From Hsuehochloa calcarea (Eukaryota; Streptophyta; Magnoliopsida; Poales; Poaceae), in NCBI GenBank assembly GCA_036346395.1, contig CM070604.1, positions 30,593,662-30,657,661 on the forward strand: DNA of 64,000 nt. The letters run 5' to 3'. Each line of letters opens with the position of its first letter. Within the stretch, counting starts at the first letter, position 1. This document shows positions 9,617 to 21,118 of the stretch, in pieces. A program made the translations under genes and the position numbers. The notes below the pieces were generated by a model that worked only from the letters and a program-made list of their open reading frames with translations, had not been told where the DNA came from and did not search any database.

Positions 9617-12600
9617 TGTGAGACCCCTGGGCGTGGAATACCCGAAGATCTTATGCATATACTGTGCTAGTCCCAGGATTAATAGCTAGGACACACATTC
9701 ACAAGATGTGGCATTCACATCTATACAAATTCATACTAAAGTCAAGCAAAAGGGTATTCTACTTAAGCTATTACAAAAATTATTACAACAAGGCCGATGG
9801 GCCAAATAAAAGTAGTAATCGGAGTTAACAACATAAATAGCAGCGGAAGGTATAGTAATAGTAGCAAAAGTCCAGTGCCATGCCCATCCGATCCTGCAGG
9901 CAACCAACAATGAACAAGGCCTAGGTAGACTCGTCAGCAAACCCTCCGGTGCTGGGGGCAAAGAACTCGTCGTTACCACAATCCAGCCATAGACATGGCC
10001 GTTAACTCAACAAATTAAAAATCACATGTCATTACCCCAATCCTTTGTGACAAAACTGTTTGAAAAGCAAACCAACCGCTATACGAGCCGCACTAAGCAT
10101 GCTCATGACCACGAGTACGTCTGTTCGAATAGTTTATCACCCTGAAGAGGTATACAACTTTACCCATAGTATGTGGTATCCTAGTTGCCTGGCATATCTC
10201 TATGTCACTACTCACTACCGAAGGTAAGCAGCCTAGAGTTTACAATGTAACCTTTACATTATCTAGCTCCCACCTTGCACTTGCCCTACAAATGATTATC
10301 CCTAATTACTCGGATAGAAACCCGTAGTATGAAGAGTCCTCGCTCACTGGATAGAAACCCGTTGAGTGAGTCTCTCACTTACTGCATAGAAACCCGTTGA
10401 GTGAGTCCCTCACATGCTGGATAGAAACCTGTCAAGTGAGTCTCTCACTCCATCTGGATAGAAACCCATTGAAGTCAGCCATTCGTAGTACTAGTTATGA
10501 CGACGATAGAAATTGCTCGCACTACTTCTGCCTACCATCATGCAAGGTTATGACTACTCCATCCTAGTACATACGGTTGTATGATTAGGTCTTAGTCTCG
10601 GATTTGCTGGCTTCAGTCCTTAGTCGACTACGGACGAGAACTCCACCCTATCTACTAGTGAGTCAAAATGTAATATTCCAAAATTAACCCTCGGGAGTCG
10701 GTGCATAATTAGACAAAAGGGGATACATAAAAAAAATATAGAATATTTTGAAGTTTTAGGGAGAAGTTGGTTCGCATAGGTATAAAAGGATCGTGGGATT
10801 TAGGGGATCTAAAAACCCTAGCTCTTGTTCCTATTTCTCCCGTGCGCCGCCACCCTCGTCAGATTTGTTTTTCTTTCACCCAGTGCTTAGGTCGTCGCCA
10901 CCTGCCTTTTGCCCGCCTGGAGAGCACAGCCGCATGTTGCCGTGTGGGTGTGTAGCCGCCTGCCGCTGAGTGCCATCGCCGCCTACGGTGTGCACGTGGA
11001 AGCCGGACTGCATGCGTTGATTTTTCTGCCACACGCGAGAGAAACCGCCCGAGTGCATGCGTGCCAGCTGCCGTCGCAGTTTTCCCAAGCCGCCGGCACT
11101 CTGTATGTCGTGCGTGTGTTGGTTGGGTGTCCTCCTACCCGTGCGTGTTCATGCGGACCGGCGCAGCGCCTCTTGCCTGCCCACGTGTCCCATAATTGTC
11201 GGGTTATTCCCGACAATCAACTACCGGTTCTAGACTTGCATGGCTAAGCAAACCCGAACAATATATTTCAACCATCCTAACTCAAGCATGTGGTACTGGA
11301 ATAATTCAAGGATAACCTCAATGAATAGGAGATAACTAATCTACACATCACAAAAATAGCAACATTATCAAAATAGCATGCAAGCAACTATCATTGCACT
11401 AACTTAGCAAAACTGGGATCAAATATGATGTAAAAGAAAGTTCAAATGATACTTACCTTGCTAGAAGCTTAGCTGCTCTCCTTCAGTAGCGTATAGGTCA
11501 GTATCGACATGATCAGGATCTATATAAATACAATACCGAATAAACATCGAGAAATGCCTCAAAATTCAAAATACTCAAAAATGCATGATTTTTCGACAGT
11601 ATCTAATTCATGATTTTATACGAATTTAGATGAAAGAATTATTCCATTTGGACTTAGTATGTGAGAGTTATGAAGGTTTGAATTTCAGATTTCAATATAT
11701 CCTCATTTAAGCAATTTAATTATTTGGCCAAAATTTGTAGAGCAGTAGTGGGACAAAATATTATACAGATAAATAGATAATATTAATACAAGGCTAAAAC
11801 AGTTGAGTTTTCCTCATTTGGAGTTTTCATGATTTAGTTATGAATTTCAAAATTTATCAGCATTTCCTTTTGTAAAAATAATAGTGTTAAAGGATCAATC
11901 TCCAAAATAATACTCTCTTCTATAGATAAAAGTTTGAAACCAATTTTCCTAAAAATTTCAGAAAATTGAAAATTATTAGTAGTGGTCTCACCCATTTTGG
12001 AGTTGAGATGAATTAGTTATGCATTTTAGAAGCTATACATATTTTAAAGTGTGCAAATAATTCATTTTCGGATTTTCTAACCCGTTTATTACTTTTCTTA
12101 CCGGGAGCTACTCTAGCCGCGGTCATTGACCAGCGGGCCTGGTGAATAATGTGTTTTCCATTTAAACTCAGATTTTAAATATCGGCTCTGACATGTGGGA
12201 CCCGTGCATGAGTGACATGGTCCATTGGACTCGGTCCACCGACACACATGCTTAGCGCACGGGGTTTAAGGCCTTGGGCCCACATGTCAGTCACTCTATG
12301 CTTTGGTTTAACCCGACCGTTTTCTATGCACGGGACCCACCTATAAGTGGCTCAATAGGACGGCTAAGACAGCGATTAGATACTAACTCAATAATTAGGC
12401 GTTAATAACTATCATTTACCGTAAACGGACAGCTACAGTAGCTGCCCGCGTACGACAACACGGCCGCGTGGTTGTCCGGCGGCTCACCGGCGCTACGCGC
12501 CACGGCGGAGCCAGCCAAGGCCCACGATAGCTTCGCAATACTGCTACGCATCTATGAGTGGTGGCGGCGACACTAGAGGTGGCCCGTAACGGCGACTAGC

Positions 12601-14174
12601 CGGAGCTAAGCGGCGACACAACAAAGGTCAACATGCAAACAGCTATAAGAGCTCCGCAGCGTTCCAGTAAGCAGGTGCTTGGGCATCTAGGGGCTAAGTG
12701 TGAGCTACCTGAGCACTGGAGAGAGGTGGAAGTGGCTGGAGGTAGCTCGACGCCGAAGATGTCCACGACGGTGATAAGCTTCCATGCGGAGAGCACAACT
12801 GGAACAAAATGGTGACAAAGAATGGTCGGAGTAGCTTAAGCATCGTATGCGAATGCTAGAAGAGCAATGAATCGACAAAAGACTCACCGGATCAAAGTGG
12901 GAGACAAAGGGACAGTTCCTCAGCCGAAAACAAGATTTCTTCAAATCAACGAAGTCTTGTCATGCATTAGCGAAATAAGTTGAGGGGTTTTGATCGGTGT
13001 CTTAAGCACGTAAGGTGACACGCTAAAGAAAGCACAATACTCACCGAAGATGGTGTTGGCTCAGTGGTGCCACTCGGGTGCGCGCTCTAGACTCGGTAGA
13101 GAGCTCGAAGATGCACTGATATCTACAAGCAATTGCGTGAGTCGAGGTTAGCCAAAATGGGAAGGGCATCGACCATAGAAGCGAAAGGAACCATGTGGAG
13201 GAAGCTTACCCGAGTAGAGAGCTCAAGCCAGCCTCCCTCTCCTCGGTCAACAGAGGAGAAGTGAGCTGAGTTGAAGGGGTAGAGGGGGTATTATCCCCAG
13301 GGAGATGACGGAGTTGAGGCGGCGTTAGATGGGGAAGCTCCAGGAGTGGCCAACGGACGCGGTGGATTGATGGCATCGACGGAGCACGGAAGGAATCGCC
13401 GGCCGCGTGGCGAGGGACGCCTGTGCGAGCGTTAGTGAGAGGTGGGATATGGACCAGACGAGTGGGCCCTCTTCGTCAGCGTCTCCACACGTGCGCGAGA
13501 GCTCGCATTAAGTGAGTTCACGCAGACCGTTGGATCTTGATCGAACTGTCAACATTAAGCGTGAATGTTCGGACTGTGCCAAAGGGTTACGCAAATTGGG
13601 CCGTTGATTTTTGATCGGACGGCTCACACGCTGAACACTTAGGTGGTTCGGTCAAGTAGGTTTGCCGGGTCGGACTCGAGCCCAAGGAATAGTGCAGCCG
13701 GTTAGTCTAAGGGTTTGACTGAGAATTAAAATGGTTTCTCCACTTTGACCAAGGTGCTAAAAATAGAAATAAATTTCCTAAAAATGTGAAATAAATCACA
13801 GGGTTCCTGGGAAGGTCTAGTGTCCATAAAAACTATTTAACATGACTATTCATGATATATTGTGTATGATTTAAATTCAAACTTAATATAGGTCATTAAA
13901 TTATGTTTGAATTTTCTTAGTGTTTAAAACCGTCCCAAAAATTTGGGAACAATTATGATAATTCATTATACTACTTCTAGTATTTGAATAAATTATTTCT
14001 AGAAGGCAAACTAGAGTTTTTGTTCTTGTTTTTCTTTTGGAGCTTATAATTGAGTTGTAGGTTTAACTTTATTTCAGATTTTCCAAGTGCAATAGATAAT
14101 TCAAATGTTTGAAAACAATGATGCATGCTCATGAGATGCATAATAATTCACTTCATTAATTTAGGGATGTGACA
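9617..14174 (-). mobile_element. Reversed long gypsy LTR H (4558 bp), probably a solo or recombinant LTR
   Basis: Read on the reverse strand it starts TGTCACATCCCTAAATTAAT and ends CCAGGGGTCTCACA, the same terminal pattern as B, C and D. No PBS or coding domain is present. The flanking pentamers differ: TGTGA on the left (9612-9616) and TACCC on the right (14175-14179). The left neighbour is LTR A and the right neighbour is an interrupted RT gene, so this is not a simple insertion. A tandem hairpin array lies at 10313-10475. CpG-rich open frames at 10767-11247 and 12596-12944 are compositional. Confidence 0.7.
10313..10475 (-). repeat. Tandem array in LTR H (GGATAGAAACCCGTTGAGTG unit)
   Basis: About five units of roughly 36 bp, each opening GGATAGAAACCCGTTGAG and closing TCTCTCACT. 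Units contain perfect inverted repeats AGTGAG-TCT-CTCACT (10365-10379 and 10435-10449) and GTGAG-TCC-CTCAC (10401-10413). The place within the LTR corresponds to the hairpin cluster of LTR B. Confidence 0.85.
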
Positions 14175-14845
14175 TACCCGGAGTATGCATCTAAAAAACT
14201 TAACAACTCACACTTGGAGGTAGAGTCTACAAGTTGATTAATGCGTGAAAGGGGAAAGTAATTCTTCGGACAAGCTTTATTAAGGTCTGTGAAGTCAATA
14301 CACAATCGTCATTTTCTATTAGTTTTTCTAACCATTACAGGATTGGCAAGCCACTCTGGGTGGTCGACTTCACGAATAAAGCCAGCCTTGGGGAGCTTGT
14401 CGATCTCCGATTGGATTACTTCCTTCCGATCAGGCGCGAAATGTCAGAGCTTCTGCTTGACCAGATTTTTGTCAGGCTAGAGACCTAGCCTCTGCTCAAT
14501 CACCTCCCTGAAAACTCCGAACATGTCGGATGCCTACCAGGCGAATACGTCCTGATTTGCTTGGAGGAAGGAGACGAGCGACTCTTCCTATTTAAGGTTG
14601 AGTCCTGCCCTGACTAGTACCTTTTAGTCGGACGCATCAGCGTTTCTTGGCCCAAATGGAGTGTTGACACCTCCCGGAGGAGTGGCTTTGTTGAGTGGCA
14701 ACTCCTTGGTCTGTTCGGTAGGTTTTGGTGACATCTTGGGCCTAGAGTGCTTGACCTGCATGGGTGACGGGTTAGTTCCCTAGGTCGGAAGCCCATCGAC
14801 CAGTTCTAAGAACTTTCGGTCACATGCATAAGTCATTTTGCAGTC
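14175..14845 (-). pseudogene. RT N-terminal fragment of element F
   Basis: Reverse-strand translation shows the start of a gypsy reverse transcriptase. The motifs in order are HFAPDRKEVIQSEIDKL, AGFIREVDHPEWLANPVMV and FTDLNKACPK, then SFLDAYSGY, after which homology ends exactly at LTR H. Several in-frame stops are present (for example TGA within VKQKL-stop-HFAPD near 14445 and TGA/TAG further on). The catalytic YVDD block would lie beyond the truncation, so this fragment cannot encode an active polymerase. Confidence 0.8.
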
Positions 14846-15352
14846 TCATCGAATTGTGATAATACCTTTCAGTACTGGCATCTTTAGACTCTGATAACCG
14901 TAGTGCGTGGCTATCAGGAATTTTGCTAGAGCCGAACGACCGAGGATTTCATTGTATGTGGTTTCGAAGTCGACCACATCAAACAGAATCTTTTCTGTTC
15001 GGAAGTTGTCGGGCCTTCCGAACGTAACCGGTAGGGATAGTTGTTCTATCGGTTTGGCGGTAGAACCAGGAACTATGCCGTGGAAGGCATATTTCACAGG
15101 TTTCACCTTTAACCTGGAGATCTGTATTTCTTCCAATGCTCCCGTAAACAAAATATTTAAAGAACTACCTCCATCTAATAAGACCCAATTAACTTTACAA
15201 TTATTAATAGTACGGTCAACTACAATAGGAAACCTACCTGGTTGGGTCAACGGGATGGGGCAGTCTTCTTTGCTGAAGGAGATTACTGTTTTCGACCACT
15301 TTGATGGCTTGGTGGCGATCGGGGATTCTGCAAGGTTAACCTCCTGCTCCAC
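14846..15352 (-). pseudogene. Retroviral-type aspartic protease region of element F
   Basis: An open frame of 168 residues. It carries the protease active-site block VLLDGGSSLNILF (Asp-Gly-Gly-Ser-Ser) about residue 57, and the downstream ILGRSALAKF block typical of Tat-lineage gypsy proteases. The frame is open here, but it is only a slice of a broken gag-pol polyprotein. The homologous region in K is at 53123-53760. Confidence 0.8.
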
Positions 15353-15618
15353 GGCCTTTAGGTGATGTCACGATTCGTACTAGGAGGATCCTCCGGAGAT
15401 TACATCCAATGTGTGCTATGGCTCCTGGTACTCCATCTCTTCGTTGCAGTTTTTGTCTTTTTTAGAGCTTGTTTCTCCAAGCTCTGTTACGAAAGGAAAG
15501 GGTCCTTTACCAGAGTAGTAATCCTCCAGCTTACTTTGTCAGGCCCGGCAGGTGCGCAGATCATGCCCTGTTGCCTGGTGAAGTGAACACCACTTCTTAT
15601 TTTTCTTGAAATCACTGG

Positions 15619-16138
15619 TCAGAGCCTTAGCTTTGTTCCGATCAACGAAATCTTTCTTGCCCTTGGTGAACTTCTAGGGGATCGCAAGAACCTCTTTGTC
15701 GGGCTTGCGATTTTTCTTGTTCTTGAGAGACTTCTTGTTCTTCTTCTCCTGCTTCTCCAGATCTGGCTAGGGATTTTTGTCTTTTCGATCAATGGCTTCA
15801 TACCATTCGACCGCCTCGCTAGTGGGCGCATACTTGTCTGCCATGTCGAAAAGTTCGACGGTTCGTGGAGGATTTATGGTAATATCCTCCGAAAACTGGC
15901 GATTTCTCAGCCCTGCTTTGAAGGCTTGGATGACAGAGGATTCTGCGATCTCTGGGATGGAGTTTCGAACCTGACTAAACCTCTTGATGTATTGTCGAAG
16001 AGTTTTGTTGGTCTTCTTCTTCTTCCGATGCAAATCATCCTCCTTCCCGGGGTGGTCGTACATCCCTTGAAAGTTGGCGATTAGCGTATCGCATAGCTGC
16101 TCCCAAGTGTAGATAGATCTGGCTGGTAGGTTAAGCAA
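15619..16138 (-). pseudogene. Gag (retrotrans_gag) region of element F
   Basis: The reverse strand encodes the conserved capsid block: WEQLCDTLIANFQGMY, then KTNKTLRQYIKRFSQVRNSI, then a Pro-rich tail FDMADKYAPTSEAVEWYEA. K carries the same block at 52320-52800. The Lys/Arg-rich nucleocapsid linker follows in another frame (15619-15831), so at least one frameshift separates them. No intact CCHC knuckle is recognisable. Confidence 0.75.
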
Positions 16139-17256
16139 CCATGACGGGCAGACCCCTCAACAATCGTGGGCATGTAATTTACCATCACATTATCATTACC
16201 ACATGCAGCTTTGACGGCGGTAGAATAAATTTGAAGAAATTCCAACTGGTTCTGAGTCCCGTTGAACTTCTCTATGTTGGCTGGTCGAAACTTGTCTGGC
16301 CAACGAACAGCTGGAGATCTACCGAGAACACTCGGCGGCCCGTAATGGGGTCGTGGCGCCTTCTCTGAAAAGGAGCCAGATTATAGTCTGTTCGAGATCG
16401 TTTCCTTAAATTTGCGTATCTAGGATCCGATGTCCCAACCTGGTCGTGGACATTATGATGACGTCCTCGACCGCTTAGCTAGTTCAGATGATGCCTAATG
16501 TCACCTGAATCAAGTAGTCGCTCCTCTTGACGATGAGGAGTGGCTTCTGTCAAGAGCCGTCTTCCCATGTATCGGAATCTACGAGGGGGTCTCGGTGTTG
16601 CTCAATCCTCTACACGACCATGTTGTCCTTTACTGACAGAGGAGCGCTAGGACGAGGTCATCGTGTGACTTTGTGAATTCCTCTACTCTCAGTACATTTC
16701 TGTACACTGCATGGTTTTGTTAGAGGATCTCCGACACCTGACCTGCAAGTTGGACATAACCTGGTGTTCCCGCTAAAGCAGGGTCTGGGTTATTCAAAAT
16801 ATCCCGAACTCATTGCAGGTTTTGTATCGTTACTGAAGGTCGTGGCAGATTTTCAATTGCAATGGGTGTTCGATGAGTCGAGTTATCCCTCGACCTATCG
16901 GATGGCTGTGCTTGATTCCTTATCCGCGGCGGGGCAGGAACAGGTGAATTAACTGATGCACGTCCATCAATTCGGTTACCTCCGGTAGTTGCTGCTTGAG
17001 CGCGCGTACCATGTCCACTAGTAGGTGATGGCGGGCTAACCCGTGGAGGATTGTGCATGGCATTCGGATTGGTATCTCTAATTGTGTTAACTTCGTAGTG
17101 CCAACAGTGATTTTCCGAGGAACTCCTGTCATAGCTAAGGGAGAGCCTTCCAGTGCTTCTGCAAGGAGCTACCACCATGGAGAGCGGTCGGAGATTACTA
17201 CCTCCAGCGGGCTTTGTGATGGACTCATCTTGATTTAGTGAACCGCTGATCGTATG

Positions 17257-17697
17257 CTAAGTTTCACCATACCCACTTGGTCGGTAATCGGTGATAGCTT
17301 CATCGATACCTTTACCAAATATCGTTTGGCTCCTGGAATACGTAGGAGCCATTGGCGAATACTGGTCTCCCACGACAACATTGAGAGTACTTGGACTCTC
17401 TGGTCGCCGCACTAGGCTCCCATTGTCACTTATGCTGATCGGATCGACCGGGCTTGTAGAGGTGTTCGGACGTTCCAAACTGGTCAGAACGAGCAGTTCC
17501 TTAGAGAGCACCAATGTTGGTGGCGGTGTATCCTCATCCATCCAGTCGATTTCGCTAATGTCAGCGACTAGAGAGCCGACGGAGGAGGAGGATGATGACA
17601 TCCTGTTTTCTTGCATGGTGCGGATGTATGCGTCCATGTCGAGGTTGGAGTAGTCCGCCAGGTCGAACCAGTTTTCCTCATCCCAAGTCCCTACCAT
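17257..17697 (-). pseudogene. Gag N-terminus of element F
   Basis: A 146-residue open frame begins MVGTWDEENWFDLADY, clearly homologous to the gag start of K at 50899 (MAGEWNEENWFDLAVY). It is acidic and Ser-rich. It begins about 100 bases inside the 5' LTR border, the expected place. The frame does not run into the capsid block: 16139-17256 contains gag linker sequence broken by stops and frameshifts. Confidence 0.7.
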
Positions 17698-17797
17698 GTT
17701 TGCATAAGTGATGATTGGGCAAAGGAAATGGATAGGAATGCTTGAGCGAAGTAAGCTTCAAGAACTCAACACCTTCTTCCCTACGGACGGTGTCAGC

Positions 17798-18473
17798 TGT
17801 CGACGATCAAGTCGCCGATCTTATGAAATAAATAGAGAAAAATGGTAAAGAGTTCTTGGGAGAGAATGGGGTTGCTCTTTATTGCTATAAACTAGCTATT
17901 ACAACGGATACCTTCGACCAAGAAGTAGACTAATCCTAATCACACTGAAGCATAATGCTTGTTATGGTGTTGCAATCCAATTGTCTGTTGACCTTCTGGA
18001 TCGGCCTCTTCTGCTGCTTGTGTTCTTCTTTAATTAGTTGACAAAATGGTGGCAATTACTCCTAGAAGTGGCGCCTATTGGAAGCGTCGCGACTGGTCAG
18101 AGCGAGGCAACGGTTGATAAAGTAGCAACCGTTCTACGACTATGTGTCCATGAGACACTTAATTGTAGGGTAGTTGTTGTCAGTGTCTGAATTATGAAAT
18201 GTCGCATGGAATGGAAAAAATTTGGCATGTGTTCCATTCATCACACGGTGAGGAATATACCCGGAGTCAGATCCGGATGTCAGTTCATTACTTCTATGGG
18301 CAGTCATCTAGTCGGGGACTAGGTACAGGACCTCATCCGACTAGGGTATCCACGATATAACCTCTGGAATCCTCATGACTACGGAGGTCGTGAGCCTTAG
18401 GGGTTACGACCACGAAGACATGTGGTCTTTTATTATGTATCAAAGTAATACATAGTGATTTTAATCCTCGTCA
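17798..18473 (-). repeat. 5' LTR of element F (676 bp)
   Basis: On the reverse strand it runs from TGACGAGGATTAAAATC to GATCGTCGACA. It aligns along its length with LTR G (47020-47708). Near its start is an inverted repeat GGTCGT...ACGACC (18386-18411), the apparent relative of the hairpin array in K. Confidence 0.85.
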
Positions 18474-19401
18474 CACGGCTACCCACAGATGGTCCCAGTC
18501 TAACAAGGAGGACTGGGGCGCAGGTGAAATGCTTTTCGGACTGGATTGAGCACGAGCCTAAGGAGAAGTGGTCGCTGCTGCATGTCAAAGGCGGTACTCG
18601 ATATGGTGTCATGACAACCAATCTAGCCGAGGTTTACAACTGGGTCATGTGTGGCGCAAGGTGTCTCCTTTTGGTTGGTAATGTGTAGGCAATTCTCCGC
18701 TGTACGACAAACTACTTTATTGACAGAACAACAACGCGTCGCTCGCGATGGCAAATGACAGAGTACTCTAATCCACCATAATCACCAAGCACATGGAGGA
18801 GAAGAGCAAGAAGGGTGAGATGCATCGCGCATTCAAGTTGGGAACAAGGGAGCTTTGCTTCGAGGTAATGTGCCGAGATAAAGGACACCGCGGGATGAAC
18901 CGCGAAAGTATTACCCACGAGTGCACGCTACACTGCGCTAATTGCATATGCACTCGCAACAAGCCCCTTCTTCTGCATAGGCCCTGCTCCCATGCCATGG
19001 TCGCATGTTCCGCGGTGGCGCAGCATTCTGGGCATTATCTCTCTTATTACTTCAACAAAGAGGTGGTGATGCAAACATGGAGTACGGAAATGTATCGTTA
19101 CGTCGTGGTTGGCCATCTCACTAACCATCCAACCTGGGAGCAACTAATCTGGGCTGCGGATATTGAAAGGCTAAAGGGAAAGGTCGACCGGCGACATGTA
19201 CGGCGCATCACAAACGACATGGACGAAGCAGAAGCCGGACGTCATACGAAGAAGTGCTCTATTTGCAGTGAGTGTGGGCACACCTTCAAGAAATGCCCGA
19301 CAAGAAATCCTCACGACGAAGGAGACACCGACACTCTGAACGCCACCACGGGGACCTCATTCGGCCGCCCGACTCAAGGCAGTCCACATAGGGGACGTTG
19401 A
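18474..19401 (+). pseudogene. MULE (Mutator-like) transposase, C-terminal part
   Basis: Reading on the + strand gives the C-terminal MULE transposase. The motifs in order are KCFSDWIEHEPKEKWSLLH, GTRYGVMTTNLAEVYNWV (the usual E/N-x-Y-N-W block), a linker, then a SWIM zinc finger CICTRNKPLLLHRPCSHAMV (CxC...CxH, about 18948-19005), and a zinc knuckle CSICSECGHTFKKCPTRNPH (about 19255-19312). The stop is at 19399-19401. The DDE catalytic core lies upstream and is cut off by the F insertion at 18473. There is an in-frame TAG at about 18687 (a Glu codon in relatives) and a frameshift near 18777, so it is a pseudogene. It is convergent with the PMD gene on the other strand. Confidence 0.85.
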
Positions 19402-20337
19402 GGCCACTGCCACGGGAAAGCACGGATAGTTGTAATATGTGATTGCCAATGTTCTAGAATATCACATTCATTTATAAAAAAACTAAGTGTTATGACATTA
19501 GGGGTTGTGCTTGTCCCTCTGTCTTCTGTTCACATTTACACGATCTTGACTTTTGTTACTAGGAAATTTACTGCATGGACCGAAGGTAAAGTGTGAGGCA
19601 AGGAACCAGAAATACATTAGAGTCCACAGACAGAAGAATGTTACACGTGGTTACATGGCATGATGGTTTGGCTAATTGCTTTAGTCATCCTCGCTACTAC
19701 CACATGCCTTTACGAGATAGTAAAAAACATGGCGGGTAGGACGGGGGACTACTACAGAATGGCCCAACTACTGCGTGGACCGGAGCCATTTACCCTTCCT
19801 TGCAAGCTCGGTGTTGTACTCCTCGCCTTGGCCACCATTTCCCTTATTTTCTCCCGCTTCCTCTCGCGAGCCTCGCGCTCCATGCGGCTGCACAACTCGA
19901 GATGAGGTTTCGACTCCCGATGGATACACTCGTTTTTCTCGTCGTTGTGGCGCTCTTCTTCCTGGATCTCGTGCGCCCTTTTGGCCTCCTACTCCTAGTA
20001 GTCTAAACACCACTAGTCGCGTTGGTGGATCTCTTGGTCGATCCACTTGCGGTAGCAAAATAACAGATGCGGGGACTACCAGTAGATAGGAGATGTTGTT
20101 AGTGCGTACTTTGAAAGAGTAATAGTAGGGGGACATACTGTAACTGTTCCTTACCGACTGCCGATAGCTACTCATCTCCCAACGGCGGTCGGGATAGTCC
20201 GAGGAGTAATTTGCGCAACCCCAGTAACACAAGCCCAGGCTGAGTCACTACTTGGACTAGAAGAACTTGCATGGGTCTCAACATCCTTCATATGTATGCA
20301 ACGCAAATTGTACTAAAGAATTAATGTGCAAACTTAC
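19402..20337. other. Spacer between MULE transposase and PMD gene
   Basis: No recognisable gene. A reverse-strand frame at 19768-20232 could hold a poorly conserved C-terminal exon of the PMD gene (Tyr/Ser-rich, then Gly/Glu-rich), but I see no family motif in it. Confidence 0.3.
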
Positions 20338-21118
20338 CCAAGGTCATGGGTCGATAGCTGCTGCGCCCAGGGGGTGAGGACCTGCTGTCGCAGACTGAAC
20401 TGGCGCATGACCCGCGCCACCTAGTACTCCTCCACAAAGACCCCATGCACCAAGGCCCTCCTCGTGTAGCAATACACGCAGTCTCGTGTGCACAGACTGG
20501 ATAGGCCACCTGGCGCACGAGTGGACACCCTCTCCTGAGTGTACAGTCTCCAAATGACGCGGTCATCCGTCAGCTGGTCGAACATCGCGACGTAGGTCGG
20601 TACGACCCCTACATGGTGATCGATGTGTAGATGACCTGTGGAATAGACCAAAGAAAAACTTAGCACACGAAATTGTGATTGCATTACGAGAAAATAATAA
20701 GTATTCACAAAACTAACCTGTCGGCGGCACCACACCGTGCCCATAGTCGGTCGGTCCACGTTATCGTCATCGGCGTACAAGGTGACCGTGTACGCTCTCA
20801 AGTCCAGCTCTGGACATCAGATCTAGAAGTGCTCGAAGGACCACAACTACAGAAGTAGCGGGCATTCAGAGAGCATAGAGCTGTCCTAGGACCGGCGGTA
20901 CACGTCGCATAGTGCGCGATACGTCGCGCACAGCACGACTGACCCCAAGCGTAGGGCTGGATCTACTCCACCGGCCAGTCTGCAAGCTCACGTGTGTAGC
21001 AGATGTAGTGCTTGTCGATGCTGTCACCGTGGGACACCAGGAACATGACCCACCCAAATAGCCACAGTAGGTAGCTCTCGAAGTGCCTCCTCACTGTCTC
21101 GTCGGGTCTGTCCTCTGC
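20338..21118 (-). pseudogene. Plant mobile domain (PMD/MAIN-like) gene, 3' exons
   Basis: Two reverse-strand exon blocks, 21118-20718 and 20635-20338, are joined by GT-AG signals (donor CAG/GTTAG at 20718, acceptor CACAG/G at 20635). The first carries DETVRRHFESYLLWLFGWVM (a core PMD motif) and, after a frameshift near 20963, GSVVLCATYRALCDVYRR and ECPLLL-LWSFEHF. The second carries FDQLTDDRVIWRLYT and RVMRQFSLRQQ, the usual PMD C-terminal block, with an in-frame TAG at 20421-20423. PMD proteins (MAIN, MAIL1 relatives) act in plant nuclei in silencing and genome stability, and the domain is also common in transposons. This copy is broken. Its upstream exons lie at 35433-35911 and 39412-39580, beyond two LTR insertions. 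Confidence 0.75.

Larger units (their letters stand above)
14175..18473 (-). mobile_element. Truncated Tat-lineage Ty3/gypsy element F
   Basis: It is oriented right to left: 5' LTR (17798-18473), a PBS-like stretch (reverse strand CTGACACCGTCCGTAGGG, a decayed form of the TGGCGCC-type site seen in K), gag, protease, then the N-terminal third of RT. RT stops inside the conserved FLDAYSGY motif at 14175, where LTR H begins. Everything downstream (rest of RT, RNase H, integrase, 3' LTR) is missing. Termini (TGACGAGGATTAAAA...) and gag start are homologous to K and G. It lies inside the MULE/PMD segment; the pentamer on the right is CACGG (18474-18478). Confidence 0.8.

Noticed and set aside
10767..11247. 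Small open frames with a KTLALVP-like start
   Set aside because: Inside LTR H in CpG-rich sequence; no domain and no splice support.
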